From Tenacibaculum finnmarkense genomovar ulcerans (GTDB taxonomy: Bacteria > Bacteroidota > Bacteroidia > Flavobacteriales > Flavobacteriaceae), in the NCBI RefSeq assembly GCF_900239495.1, contig NZ_OENE01000025.1, positions 1-64,000 of the forward strand: a stretch of 64,000 nt of DNA, in the 5' to 3' direction. The number at the start of each line of letters is the position of its first letter. Positions within the stretch are counted from its first letter, which is position 1. Below are positions 1 through 7,519 of the stretch, one piece after another. The notes below the pieces were generated by a model, which ran no database searches, was not told where the DNA came from, and saw only the letters and a list, made by a program, of their open reading frames with translations. Both the position numbers and the translations under genes were made by a program.

Positions 1-137
1 CTTATTTAGTTACAGATGAGATTTTACTCTTATCATTTTTTGTAGAAATGTTAGAATTGAACTAACTGATTTTTATCTTAAAAATCATTCCGAAATCTCT
101 TAATTGTTTTGCTTTAGTGTATTTCTTAAAGCGGTTG

Positions 138-169
138 CAAATATACATCTTTTAATTTGTTTTAAACAA
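138..169 (-). promoter_or_regulatory. Leftward promoter, rrn-like, proximal copy
   Basis: Read on the minus strand, TTG is followed after 21 bases by TATATTTG, a perfect match to the Bacteroidota -7 element TAnnTTTG. The bases just after it, CAACCGCT, recur in the second promoter upstream. Tandem promoters with the same discriminator are typical of rRNA operons, so a 16S gene may lie just left of the window. That last point is inference. Confidence 0.6.
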
Positions 170-271
170 GTTAAAATTAACTTATTTTTTACATCTTATT
201 AAAATGTTTTCTGCGGATTTTTTAATGATCTTTTGTTAACTTTTAAACTTGCGTTTTGTTGTTAGCGGTTG

Positions 272-301
272 CAAATCTACGTCCTTTTATTGGACTGACA
301 A
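272..301 (-). promoter_or_regulatory. Leftward promoter, rrn-like, distal copy
   Basis: On the minus strand the sequence reads TTG, 19 bases, TAGATTTG, which is the ideal Bacteroidota -33/-7 arrangement and spacing. It shares the GCAACCGCT discriminator with the proximal copy about 134 bases further on. Both point out of the window. Confidence 0.65.
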
Positions 302-549
302 GGGCTTTTATTTGTTTATTTTTGAAGTATTTTTTTAAGTGCTGTTTTTTAAGGGGTTGTCTTGTGTGTTTTTTGTTTTTTATACTGTTTCGCTTTTAAA
401 AAGTAGTCTTCTACTAAAATTAACACGTATTAATATCTGAAATTATGGTTTTTTGGAGTGTTAAAAGGGATTAAAAACAGCTTCGAATGTTTTGTATTGC
501 TATTTTAGTAATAGATTTTTATTTGTTTTTTTGATTTTAAGACTGATAA

Positions 550-597
550 AGTTCTCGATACTATTTTTTTGAAGGAAAAAAATCACTCGAACTGATA
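550..597. repeat. Repeat B, half copy
   Basis: This stretch matches one arm of a long imperfect palindrome that occurs in full near 5.7 kb and 58.3 kb. It begins with GTTCTCGATAC and ends with AATCACTCGAACTGA. The opposite arm is not recognisable here, so this looks like a decayed or truncated copy. Confidence 0.7.
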
Positions 598-646
598 GTT
601 GTTGTTCGTGAATAGGAATTTAGTTTTGAATTCTTCAAACAAGAAC

Positions 647-679
647 AAACCTCACAGGTTTTAAAAACCTGTGAGGTTT
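647..679. repeat. Repeat C, perfect hairpin
   Basis: A perfect inverted repeat with arms AAACCTCACAGG and CCTGTGAGGTTT. The same hairpin occurs at 58158-58188, again beside repeats A and B. It could act as a terminator in either direction, but no gene ends next to it. Confidence 0.75.
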
Positions 680-760
680 AAGTTTTACTGCTCGAAATGA
701 TAGTGTGAACTTTGCCTAAATTATAGTTGATTTCTCGAATTATCGAAATTAGTACAAATG

Positions 761-854
761 CCTAGCCCCGATTGACGCTTTGTTTGAGCTCTTTTTTGTT
801 TTTTTTCTTCAAAAAAACAAAAAAAGCGAGTGCGGAAAGCGGGAAATTGCTTCT
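761..854. repeat. Repeat A, copy 1
   Basis: A conserved block starting CCTAGCCCCGATTG, then TTTGAGCTC, a T-rich/A-rich internal hairpin, and GCGAGTGCGGAAAGCGGGAAA. Near-identical copies occur at 5858 and 58459, so this is a dispersed intergenic repeat. No reading frame is conserved among the copies. Confidence 0.8.
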
Positions 855-1231
855 AAAAAATCGCTCCTTTAATATATAGGTTGGTTTTAATGAAATTCTT
901 GCGTTTTTCTTGTCATTATATATAAGGTGTCAAATTTTCTAATTATTTTACTGCTTCTCCCCTCTTTATTTATGTTGTTCAGATTTGTTTTATAAAAAAA
1001 TAACAAAATAAGTCTATTTGTTTGAAATAAAACTTTAAGCTGTTTTATTGTTCTTAATTTAGGTTAAAACACTTACCCAAACAGGTATTTACCGCTGGTA
1101 ATAATAACACTAAAGCACTAACCTACAACACTTAAGTATTAATAACACTAAATAAAACATCGCTTATTTTAGTCAACTTTTCTTTTTTAAAAAAAATATA
1201 GCAACAAGTTTTTTTATCTGAGATTAATCTT

Positions 1232-1239
1232 TAGATTTG
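1232..1239 (+). promoter_or_regulatory. -7 element of the aromatic operon leader
   Basis: TAGATTTG is a perfect TAnnTTTG element. Transcription would start about 1245, some 17 bases before the leader peptide ATG, which fits an attenuator leader. I see no clear TTG at -33. Confidence 0.55.
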
Positions 1240-1261
1240 TCTTTGTACAACAAATACAAAA

Positions 1262-1324
1262 ATGACGTTACAAAACATCTGGCAAGGTTTCTATTTTTAC
1301 TTTTATTTTTTTAATAAGGGCTGA
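1262..1324 (+). CDS. Phe/Tyr-rich attenuator leader peptide
   Basis: A 20-residue open frame with ATG start and TGA stop contains the run FYFYFYFF (five Phe, three Tyr in a row) after a Trp-containing N-terminus. It lies between a good -7 element and a terminator hairpin, directly ahead of genes for phenylalanine and tyrosine synthesis. This is the layout of a classical ribosome-mediated attenuator such as E. coli pheL. The stop codon overlaps the left arm of the antiterminator, so the position of a stalled or terminating ribosome would decide which hairpin forms. There is no Shine-Dalgarno site, as is usual in this phylum. The frame is too short for standard gene finders. The call is inference from composition and position, but chance is an unlikely explanation. 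Confidence 0.85.
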   Translation: MTLQNIWQGFYFYFYFFNKG

Positions 1325-1371
1325 GACTTTGTATCGTATTGTTAACTAACAAATATAACTTATAAAGTCTC
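1323..1371 (+). promoter_or_regulatory. Antiterminator of the aromatic operon attenuator
   Basis: GAGACTTT at 1323-1330 is the exact reverse complement of AAAGTCTC at 1364-1371. This pairing uses the left arm of the terminator hairpin that follows, so the two structures exclude each other. A ribosome stalled on Phe or Tyr codons would leave the 1323 arm free to pair and so block termination. A ribosome reaching the stop codon would cover it and let the terminator form. Confidence 0.75.
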
Positions 1372-1393
1372 GATATATCGAGGCTTTTTTTTT
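1364..1393 (+). terminator. Attenuator terminator before pheA
   Basis: The hairpin core CTCGATATATCGAG, extended by AAAGT/GCTTT with one G-U pair, is followed by nine T. It sits 8 bases before the pheA ATG, where a terminator makes sense only as a conditional one. Confidence 0.85.
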
Positions 1394-1401
1394 GATTTAA
1401 A

Positions 1402-2229
1402 ATGAAAAAAATAATAGCAATTCAAGGAGCAGAAGGCTCTAATCATCATAAAATAGCTCGTGATTTTTATGGTACTGGAATTCAATTAAAAGAATGTATG
1501 TCTTTTGATATTTTAGTAGATAACTTACTTGATAAAACAGCAGATATTGGTATTATGGCACTCGAAAACACGATTGCGGGGTCTATTATTCCTAATTATG
1601 CTTTAATTGATCAGCATAATTTACATATTATTGGAGAGGAATATTTGAATATTCATCATCATTTAATGGCGCTTCCGAATCAGAAAATAGAGGATATTAC
1701 CGAGGTTTGTTCACATCCGATGGCGCTTTTACAGTGTAAGGAGTTTTTTAAGAGATATCCGAAAATAAAGTTAATTGAAGATGTTGATACTGCTCAAGTT
1801 GCTAAAAGAATTGCTAAAAATAAGCTAAAAGGTGTGGCGGCTATTGCGCCGAAAATTGCGGCAGAAATTTTTAATTTACAGGTAATTGAAGATGGTATTC
1901 AAACCATGAAAGAGAATGCTACTCGTTTTGTTATTGTGCAAACAAAGCCAGTAAATAATGACACTCAGAACATAAATAAAGCGTCTTTAAAATTTGAGCT
2001 AGATCATAAAAGAGGTAGTTTGGCGACTATTTTAAATGTATTGAGCGATTGTAAAATGAATTTAACAAAAATTCAGTCGTTACCAGTAATTGAAGCGCCT
2101 TGGAAATATTCTTTTTTTGTAGATGTTACTTTTGATAATTATCAACTTTATGAAAAAGCAATTGCTATTCTTAAAATAATGGCGGAAGATTTTAAAATAT
2201 TAGGGGCTTATAAAAATGGAAGAAAATGA
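1402..2229 (+). CDS. pheA: Prephenate dehydratase
   Basis: Converts prephenate to phenylpyruvate, the committed step to phenylalanine. The 275 residues comprise a periplasmic-binding-like catalytic domain (about 1-185) and a C-terminal ACT domain (about 195-275). The family motif Thr-Arg-Phe is present at 174-176. There is no fused chorismate mutase; that activity lies in the fourth gene of the operon. In the ACT domain the usual ESRP phenylalanine-binding motif reads QSLP, so feedback inhibition may differ from E. coli PheA (inference). It is the first structural gene behind the attenuator, and its stop overlaps the next start by four bases. Confidence 0.93.
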   Translation: MKKIIAIQGAEGSNHHKIARDFYGTGIQLKECMSFDILVDNLLDKTADIGIMALENTIAGSIIPNYALIDQHNLHIIGEEYLNIHHHLMALPNQKIEDITEVCSHPMALLQCKEFFKRYPKIKLIEDVDTAQVAKRIAKNKLKGVAAIAPKIAAEIFNLQVIEDGIQTMKENATRFVIVQTKPVNNDTQNINKASLKFELDHKRGSLATILNVLSDCKMNLTKIQSLPVIEAPWKYSFFVDVTFDNYQLYEKAIAILKIMAEDFKILGAYKNGRK

Positions 2230-3371
2230 TTGAAGCAGCAAAAAGATTAGATACCGTACAAGAATACTACTTCTCTAAAAAATTAAGAGAAGTTAGAGAG
2301 TTAGCATCCGCAGGAAAACCAATTATCAATATGGGAATTGGTAGCCCTGATTTATTACCTCCTACTAATGTAATTAACGCAATTCAAGAAAGTTTTGCTG
2401 ATGCAACTGCTCATAAATATCAAAGTTATCAAGGATTACCTGAGTTAAGAAACGCAATTTCTAAGTTCTATAATGAAAAATTTGGAGTAGCCTCTAATCC
2501 TGAAAATGAAATATTGCCTTTAATGGGTAGTAAAGAAGGAATTATGCATATTTCTATGGCTTTTTTAAATGAAGGCGATAAAGTATTAATTCCGAATCCT
2601 GGGTATCCGACTTATACTTCTGTGACTAAATTAGTGGGTGCAAATCCGATTTTTTACAACTTAAATGATGCTACAGATTGGCAGCCTAATTTTGAGGAAT
2701 TAGAAGCCTTAGATTTAAGCAATGTTAAAATTATGTGGGTGAATTATCCGCACATGCCAACGGGAACAAATGCGACTTTTCAAACCTTTGAAAAGTTAGT
2801 GGCTTTTGGTAAAAAACATCATATTTTAATTGTTAATGATAATCCGTATAGTTTTATTTTAAATGATAATCCTATCAGTATTTTACAGGTTGATGGCGCT
2901 AAAGATATTGCCCTAGAACTAAATTCGTTAAGTAAAACCTTTAATATGGCAGGCTGGCGTGTTGGAATGGTTTTAGGAAATCCGAATTTTATCAACCAGA
3001 TATTAAAAGTTAAAAGTAATATGGATTCTGGTATGTTTTACGGAATTCAAAAAGGCGCTATTGAAGCTTTACATTTATCTGATGATTGGTTTATTGCGCA
3101 GAATAAAATATACGAAGAACGTAGAAATTTAATTTTTCAACTTGCCGATACATTAAATTGTACTTATAATAAAAATTCAACAGGTTTGTTTGTTTGGGCA
3201 AAAATTCCTGCGGGAAAATCATCCGAAGAAATGGCGGATGAAATTTTATACGGAAAAGATATATTTATTACTCCTGGAACTGTTTTTGGTTCGCAAGGAG
3301 AAGGATATATTCGATTTTCATTGTGTATTACAAAAGAAGTTATCAAAGAGGCTATTAATAGGTTTGCCTAA
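2226..3371 (+). CDS. Class I/II PLP-dependent aminotransferase
   Basis: A fold-type I aminotransferase of 381 residues. The PLP lysine is K237 in SLSKTFNMAGWR, and the family motifs NPGYPTY and NYPHMPTG are present. It is coupled by an ATGA overlap to pheA and precedes tyrA, so it most likely transaminates phenylpyruvate and 4-hydroxyphenylpyruvate, or prephenate, in Phe/Tyr synthesis. The family also includes aspartate and LL-diaminopimelate aminotransferases, so the substrate is inferred from context. Confidence 0.88.
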   Translation: MIEAAKRLDTVQEYYFSKKLREVRELASAGKPIINMGIGSPDLLPPTNVINAIQESFADATAHKYQSYQGLPELRNAISKFYNEKFGVASNPENEILPLMGSKEGIMHISMAFLNEGDKVLIPNPGYPTYTSVTKLVGANPIFYNLNDATDWQPNFEELEALDLSNVKIMWVNYPHMPTGTNATFQTFEKLVAFGKKHHILIVNDNPYSFILNDNPISILQVDGAKDIALELNSLSKTFNMAGWRVGMVLGNPNFINQILKVKSNMDSGMFYGIQKGAIEALHLSDDWFIAQNKIYEERRNLIFQLADTLNCTYNKNSTGLFVWAKIPAGKSSEEMADEILYGKDIFITPGTVFGSQGEGYIRFSLCITKEVIKEAINRFA

Positions 3372-3418
3372 AAATAGGTGAAAATAAAATATCATTTCAA
3401 GCGAAAAAAAGCAATGAA

Positions 3419-4285
3419 ATGATGCAAAAAAATAATATGAACGTATTTGTAATTGGTGTTGGTTTAATTGGTGGAAGTATGGTTTTAGATATTCAACGAG
3501 AATATCCGAAGGCTGTTATTTATGGGATTGATGCCAACGAAAACCACTTAGAAGAGGCGCTGAAAATTGGCGTAATTAAGCATAAAGCGAACTTTAACGA
3601 CTTGGATAAAGCCGATATTGTTATTGTTTCAATTCCGGTGGATGTTCAAATAGCAATAGTTCCTAAAATATTGGATATTATTACCGATGATTGCCTGGTG
3701 TTAGATGTTGGATCGACTAAAGAGAAAATTTGTAAAACCATTGAAAATCATCCGAAGCGAAGAAATTTTTTAGCAACTCATCCTATTGCAGGAACGGAAT
3801 TTTCAGGACCAACAGCAGCGCATGAAAATTTATTTCATCAGAAGACAAATATTATTTGTGAAGTAGAAAAAACAGCGTTCAAATTGCAAGAGAAAGCCTT
3901 GGGGATTTTTTCGAAACTAGGAATGCGTATTCGTTATATGGATGCAAAATCGCACGATAAACATATTGCTTACGTGTCGCATTTATCGCATATTAGTTCT
4001 TTTATGTTGGGAAAAACGGTGATCGAAAAGGAAAGAAATGAGCGTGATATTTTTGATATGGCAGGTTCAGGTTTTGCATCAACAGTTCGATTGGCAAAAA
4101 GTTCGCCCGCAATGTGGACGGCTATTTTTAAGCAAAACAAAGACAATGTTATCGAAACATTAGACGAATATATTACTAATTTACAGCAGTTTAAAGACGC
4201 AATATTGAAAGATGATTTTACTAAAATCCATAACGAAATGGAAAGTACAAATCATATAAAACAAATATTAAACGGCATAAAATAA
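3419..4285 (+). CDS. tyrA: Prephenate dehydrogenase
   Basis: NAD(P)-dependent oxidative decarboxylation of prephenate to 4-hydroxyphenylpyruvate for tyrosine. The 288 residues start with a Rossmann fold (VIGVGLIGGS near residue 12), followed by the family motif ATHPIAGTEFSG and an all-helical C-terminal domain with HDKHIAYVSHLSH. There is no chorismate mutase fusion and no obvious C-terminal ACT domain. Two ATG codons in tandem open the frame and a third lies six codons in; the first is used here. It is the third gene of the aromatic operon. Confidence 0.93.
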   Translation: MMQKNNMNVFVIGVGLIGGSMVLDIQREYPKAVIYGIDANENHLEEALKIGVIKHKANFNDLDKADIVIVSIPVDVQIAIVPKILDIITDDCLVLDVGSTKEKICKTIENHPKRRNFLATHPIAGTEFSGPTAAHENLFHQKTNIICEVEKTAFKLQEKALGIFSKLGMRIRYMDAKSHDKHIAYVSHLSHISSFMLGKTVIEKERNERDIFDMAGSGFASTVRLAKSSPAMWTAIFKQNKDNVIETLDEYITNLQQFKDAILKDDFTKIHNEMESTNHIKQILNGIK

Positions 4286-4305
4286 ACGCCACAATAATAA
4301 TCAAA

Positions 4306-5388
4306 ATGAAAAATACAAAAGAATTAAGAACATGGTTGGATGATATGAGTTTAGCACATCCACTAGTAATAGCAGGGCCTTGTAGTGCAGAAACCGAAGA
4401 ACAGGTTTTAAAAATAGCACACGAATTAAAAGATTCTGATGTAAATTATTTTAGAGCAGGAATTTGGAAACCAAGAACAAGACCTGGGAATTTTGAAGGT
4501 GTAGGTGCTTTAGGTTTAAAGTGGTTGCAAAAAGTAAAAGCGGAAACAGGGATGAAAACTTGTACCGAAGTGGCAAATGCCGCTCACGTAAAATTAGCGT
4601 TAGAACACGATATCGATTTATTATGGATTGGCGCTCGCTCTACAGTATCGCCATTTATTATGCAAGAAATTGCGGATGCTTTACAAGGAACGGATAAAAT
4701 TGTATTGGTTAAAAACCCTGTAAACCCTGATTTAGCTTTATGGTTAGGTGGAATTGAGCGTTTATATACGGCGGGAATTAAAAATTTAGGCGCAATTCAT
4801 AGAGGTTTTTCTACCTATGAAAAATCGAAATATAGAAATATCCCAGAATGGCAAATTGCTATTGAATTTCAAAACAGATTCCCTGATTTACCTTTAATTT
4901 GTGATCCTTCACATATTACAGGAAACAGAGAAATGATTTTCGATGTTTGTCAAACTGCTTTAGATTTAAATTTTGATGGGTTAATGGTTGAAACTCATTT
5001 TGATCCTGAAAAAGCTTGGAGTGATGCTGCTCAACAGGTTACGCCTACAAAATTAAAGCAAATAATGGAAGATTTGAAGATTAGAAAAGCCACTGAAACT
5101 GATTCTGGCTATAGAGAATCTTTAGACAATTTACGAGCTCAAATTAACGTAATTGATGGGCAGTTGATAGAAACAATGGCTAAAAGAATGAAAATAGCCG
5201 ATAAAATTGGTGCTTTAAAGAAGGAGAAAAATGTTGCTGTTTTACAGTCTAGACGTTGGAATGAAATTCTTGGAAACATGATTTTAGAAGGTGAAAGCAA
5301 AGGCTTAAGCGAAGAATTTGTTTTAAAAATGTTTAAAGCAATTCATCAAGAATCTATCAATCATCAAGAAAAAATTATTAAAGGATAA
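4306..5388 (+). CDS. Bifunctional DAHP synthase / chorismate mutase
   Basis: The N-terminal part (about 1-260) is a type I beta DAHP synthase that condenses PEP and erythrose 4-phosphate, with motifs AGPCSAE, KPRTRPGNFEG, CTEV and CDPSHITG. The C-terminal part (about 265-360) is an AroQ-type chorismate mutase helical domain. It therefore supplies both the first step of the shikimate route and the chorismate-to-prephenate step needed by the two preceding gene products. This order of domains is known in Bacteroidota, where the mutase domain also serves in allosteric control. It is the last gene of the operon. Confidence 0.93.
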   Translation: MKNTKELRTWLDDMSLAHPLVIAGPCSAETEEQVLKIAHELKDSDVNYFRAGIWKPRTRPGNFEGVGALGLKWLQKVKAETGMKTCTEVANAAHVKLALEHDIDLLWIGARSTVSPFIMQEIADALQGTDKIVLVKNPVNPDLALWLGGIERLYTAGIKNLGAIHRGFSTYEKSKYRNIPEWQIAIEFQNRFPDLPLICDPSHITGNREMIFDVCQTALDLNFDGLMVETHFDPEKAWSDAAQQVTPTKLKQIMEDLKIRKATETDSGYRESLDNLRAQINVIDGQLIETMAKRMKIADKIGALKKEKNVAVLQSRRWNEILGNMILEGESKGLSEEFVLKMFKAIHQESINHQEKIIKG

Positions 5389-5429
5389 AATAATAACAGT
5401 TGTTTTTTGGGCGTTACCACAAGGGTCAG

Positions 5430-5484
5430 GCTTTCGTTACTCGCTTTTTTTGTTTAAAAAAAACAAAAAAGAGCTCAAACAAAC
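5430..5484. repeat. Repeat A, partial copy in inverse orientation
   Basis: GCTTTCGTTACTCGC followed by a T/A-rich hairpin and GAGCTCAAAC is the reverse complement of the centre of repeat A. Together with the forward copy at 5858 it flanks repeat B, giving an inverted pair about 430 bases apart. Confidence 0.65.
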
Positions 5485-5538
5485 CACTCAATCCTTAACG
5501 CAACTTAGCAACCTTATTATTGCCTTTTTTAAACTATT

Positions 5539-5574
5539 AAAAACCTCATAAAATTAAAAAGTTATGAGGTTTTT
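5539..5574 (+). terminator. Hairpin terminator after the aromatic operon
   Basis: The stem AAACCTCATAA / TTATGAGGTTT is followed by a T-rich run. It resembles repeat C in sequence and position within the cassette, so it may be a diverged C element acting as terminator. Confidence 0.6.
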
Positions 5575-5630
5575 CTTTTTAACTTCTTTAGAACCTGTTT
5601 AAGTTTCACATCCTGATTTGCTAGATTTTT

Positions 5631-5758
5631 GTCAATTCGAGTGATTTTAATGACTAAAAGAAATTAAAATTGTATCGAGAATTTTATTTTGATTGATTTA
5701 GATATTAAAAAGTTCTCGATACAATTTTTTTGAAGGAAAAAAATCACTCGAACTGACA
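5631..5758. repeat. Repeat B, full palindromic copy
   Basis: A 128-base imperfect palindrome. The left arm GTCAATTCGAGTGATTTT...TTGTATCGAGAA is complementary to the right arm GTTCTCGATACAA...AAATCACTCGAACTGAC, with an AT-rich loop. A second full copy lies at 58226-58352 and a half copy at 550. Size and structure resemble a small non-autonomous palindromic element, but no target duplication was identified. Confidence 0.75.
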
Positions 5759-5857
5759 GGTTATTTGTGAATTTTTGTAATAAAATTTTATTGACTAAAA
5801 TTTAAACGGAATCTTACTAAAAAAAAGAACTAAAAATATAAATCAAAACTTATTATT

Positions 5858-5945
5858 CCTAGCCCCGATTGAAGCATTTGTTTGAGCTCCTTTTTTTTTC
5901 CTTCAAAAAAAAGAGCGAGTGCGCAAAGCGGGAAATAGCTTCAAA
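5858..5945. repeat. Repeat A, copy 2
   Basis: Same block as at 761 and 58459: CCTAGCCCCGATTG, TTTGAGCTC, a poly-T/poly-A hairpin, then GCGAGTGCGCAAAGCGGG and AAATAGCTTC. It lies about 90 bases before rsgA. Confidence 0.8.
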
Positions 5946-6022
5946 TTATTCGTTATTTCAACTATTTACTACTAAAACTAAAAACACCGCAACTCACACT
6001 TTAATTTTTACATAAATTTCTG

Positions 6023-6030
6023 CATCTTTG
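6023..6030 (+). promoter_or_regulatory. -7 element overlapping the rsgA start region
   Basis: CATCTTTG matches TAnnTTTG at seven of eight positions and ends four bases before the ATG. If used, the transcript would be leaderless or nearly so. Confidence 0.45.
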
Positions 6031-6034
6031 TGGC

Positions 6035-7000
6035 ATGACAGGAATTGTATATAAATCTACAGGGAGTTGGTATTTGGTAAAGTGTGAACAGGTTTTATAC
6101 AAATGCCGTATTAAAGGAAAATTCAGATTAAAAGGTATCAAAAGTACCAATCCGATTGCCGTTGGTGATCTGGTTGATTTTGACTTAGAAACCAATAACA
6201 ATGAAGAAACGGGGGTAATTACCAATATTCATGAACGTGATAATTTTATTGTACGTAAGTCGGTAAATTTATCGAAACAAATACATATTATTGCGGCTAA
6301 TATTGACCAGGTTTTTTTACTGGTTACTATCAATAACCCGCCGACGTTTACCACTTTTATTGATCGTTTTTTGGTTTCCGCAAGGGCGTACAGAATTGAT
6401 ACTATTTTAGTTTTTAACAAAATAGATTCATATAAAGTTGAGGAACGTGGCGAAATTTTATATTTAAAAGATATTTACCAAACTATCGGTTACCGATGTA
6501 TTGAGGTTTCTGCAAAAGAAAATACGAATGTTGATACTATCAAGAAAATGATGCTTGGTAAAACCTCGATGTTTGTAGGACATTCTGGTGTTGGAAAAAC
6601 TACTTTGGTAAACACAATTGATAAGGCGTTAAATTTAAAAACTAAAGAAATTTCTGATCAGCATAATCAAGGTAAACATACCACTACTTTTGCTGAAATG
6701 TTCGATTTGAATTTAGAAAATCCTCAAGATGCTCGAATTATTGATACGCCTGGAATTAAAGGTTTTGGTGTTGTTGATATTGATAAAGAAGAGTTAGGAG
6801 ATTATTTTCCTGAATTTTTTGCGTTAAAACAAGATTGTAAATTTAATAACTGTATTCATGTAAATGAGCCAAAATGTGCGGTAAAAGATGCGCTAGAAGC
6901 GGACACTGTTTCATGGGAACGCTACAAAAGTTATTTGCAAATTTTAGAGGGCGAAGAAGAACATTACCGAACTGATATTTGGGAAAAAGATAAAGAATAA
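6035..7000 (+). CDS. rsgA: Ribosome small subunit-dependent GTPase A
   Basis: A circularly permuted GTPase that helps late maturation of the 30S subunit. The 321 residues show an OB-fold N-terminus (about 1-70), a permuted G domain with G4 FNKID, P-loop GHSGVGKTT (182-190) and G3 DTPGIKGFG, and a C-terminal zinc site with two Cys-containing motifs around CKFNNCIHVNEPKC. The length is normal. It starts a co-directional cluster with dtd, a DTW-domain protein, a TatD-like hydrolase and tcdA, all linked to RNA or translation quality except the hydrolase. Confidence 0.95.
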   Translation: MTGIVYKSTGSWYLVKCEQVLYKCRIKGKFRLKGIKSTNPIAVGDLVDFDLETNNNEETGVITNIHERDNFIVRKSVNLSKQIHIIAANIDQVFLLVTINNPPTFTTFIDRFLVSARAYRIDTILVFNKIDSYKVEERGEILYLKDIYQTIGYRCIEVSAKENTNVDTIKKMMLGKTSMFVGHSGVGKTTLVNTIDKALNLKTKEISDQHNQGKHTTTFAEMFDLNLENPQDARIIDTPGIKGFGVVDIDKEELGDYFPEFFALKQDCKFNNCIHVNEPKCAVKDALEADTVSWERYKSYLQILEGEEEHYRTDIWEKDKE

Positions 7001-7022
7001 ACAAAGAATAAGCCAAGAATAA

Positions 7023-7475
7023 ATGAAAGCCGTAATTCAAAGAGTAAGCAATGCTAGTGTAACTATTCAAAGTAAAAAAGTTGCTGATATTAATTATGGC
7101 TTGCTCGTTTTTGTAGGCATTACTAATGATGATACTCAAGAAGATATTAATTGGTTAGCTAAAAAAATTGTAAATCTTCGGATTTTTAATGATGAAAATC
7201 AGGTGATGAATAATTCGTTAATTGATACTCAAGCAGAGGCAATTATCGTTAGTCAGTTTACATTGCAGGCATCTACAAAAAAAGGAAACCGCCCTAGTTA
7301 TATGAATGCGGCAAAACCTGAAACTGCGATTCCTTTATATGAAGCTTTTATTGAAGAATTTGAAAAGAATTTAGGTAAAAAAGTGCAAACAGGCGAGTTT
7401 GGTGCCGACATGAAAATCGAACTTTTAAACGATGGTCCTGTTACGATTATTATGGATAGTAAAAATAAAGTGTAA
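7023..7475 (+). CDS. dtd: D-aminoacyl-tRNA deacylase
   Basis: Removes D-amino acids (and glycine from tRNA-Ala) from mischarged tRNA. The 150 residues are the standard length. The family signatures SQFTLQASTKKGNRPSY and NDGPVT (cross-subunit GP motif) are present. It lies 22 bases downstream of rsgA, probably in the same transcript. Confidence 0.95.
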   Translation: MKAVIQRVSNASVTIQSKKVADINYGLLVFVGITNDDTQEDINWLAKKIVNLRIFNDENQVMNNSLIDTQAEAIIVSQFTLQASTKKGNRPSYMNAAKPETAIPLYEAFIEEFEKNLGKKVQTGEFGADMKIELLNDGPVTIIMDSKNKV

Positions 7476-7519
7476 TACTGCTTTATAATTAGCAGTAATT
7501 CAAAAAAGAGAGATTCACT

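Larger units (their letters stand above)
1..1231. other. Long non-coding region at the left edge
   Basis: I see no credible gene here on either strand. The stretch is AT-rich and holds two leftward promoter-like elements near its left end and one copy of a composite repeat cassette (a half palindrome, a perfect hairpin and a conserved GC-richer block). There is also a 13-base direct repeat, TAATAACACTAAA, at 1102 and 1140. The rightward promoter of the aromatic operon begins at the right end of the region. Confidence 0.7.
5389..6034. other. Intergenic region with repeat cassette copy 2
   Basis: No gene is apparent. The region contains an inverted copy of repeat A (5430-5484), a hairpin that probably terminates the aromatic operon, a full repeat B palindrome and a second repeat A in forward orientation. 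The rsgA promoter lies at the right end. Confidence 0.7.

Noticed and set aside
1081..1160. Direct repeat TAATAACACTAAA as a regulatory or CRISPR-like unit
   Set aside because: Only two copies in AT-rich sequence without a conserved spacer; it can arise by chance or slippage.
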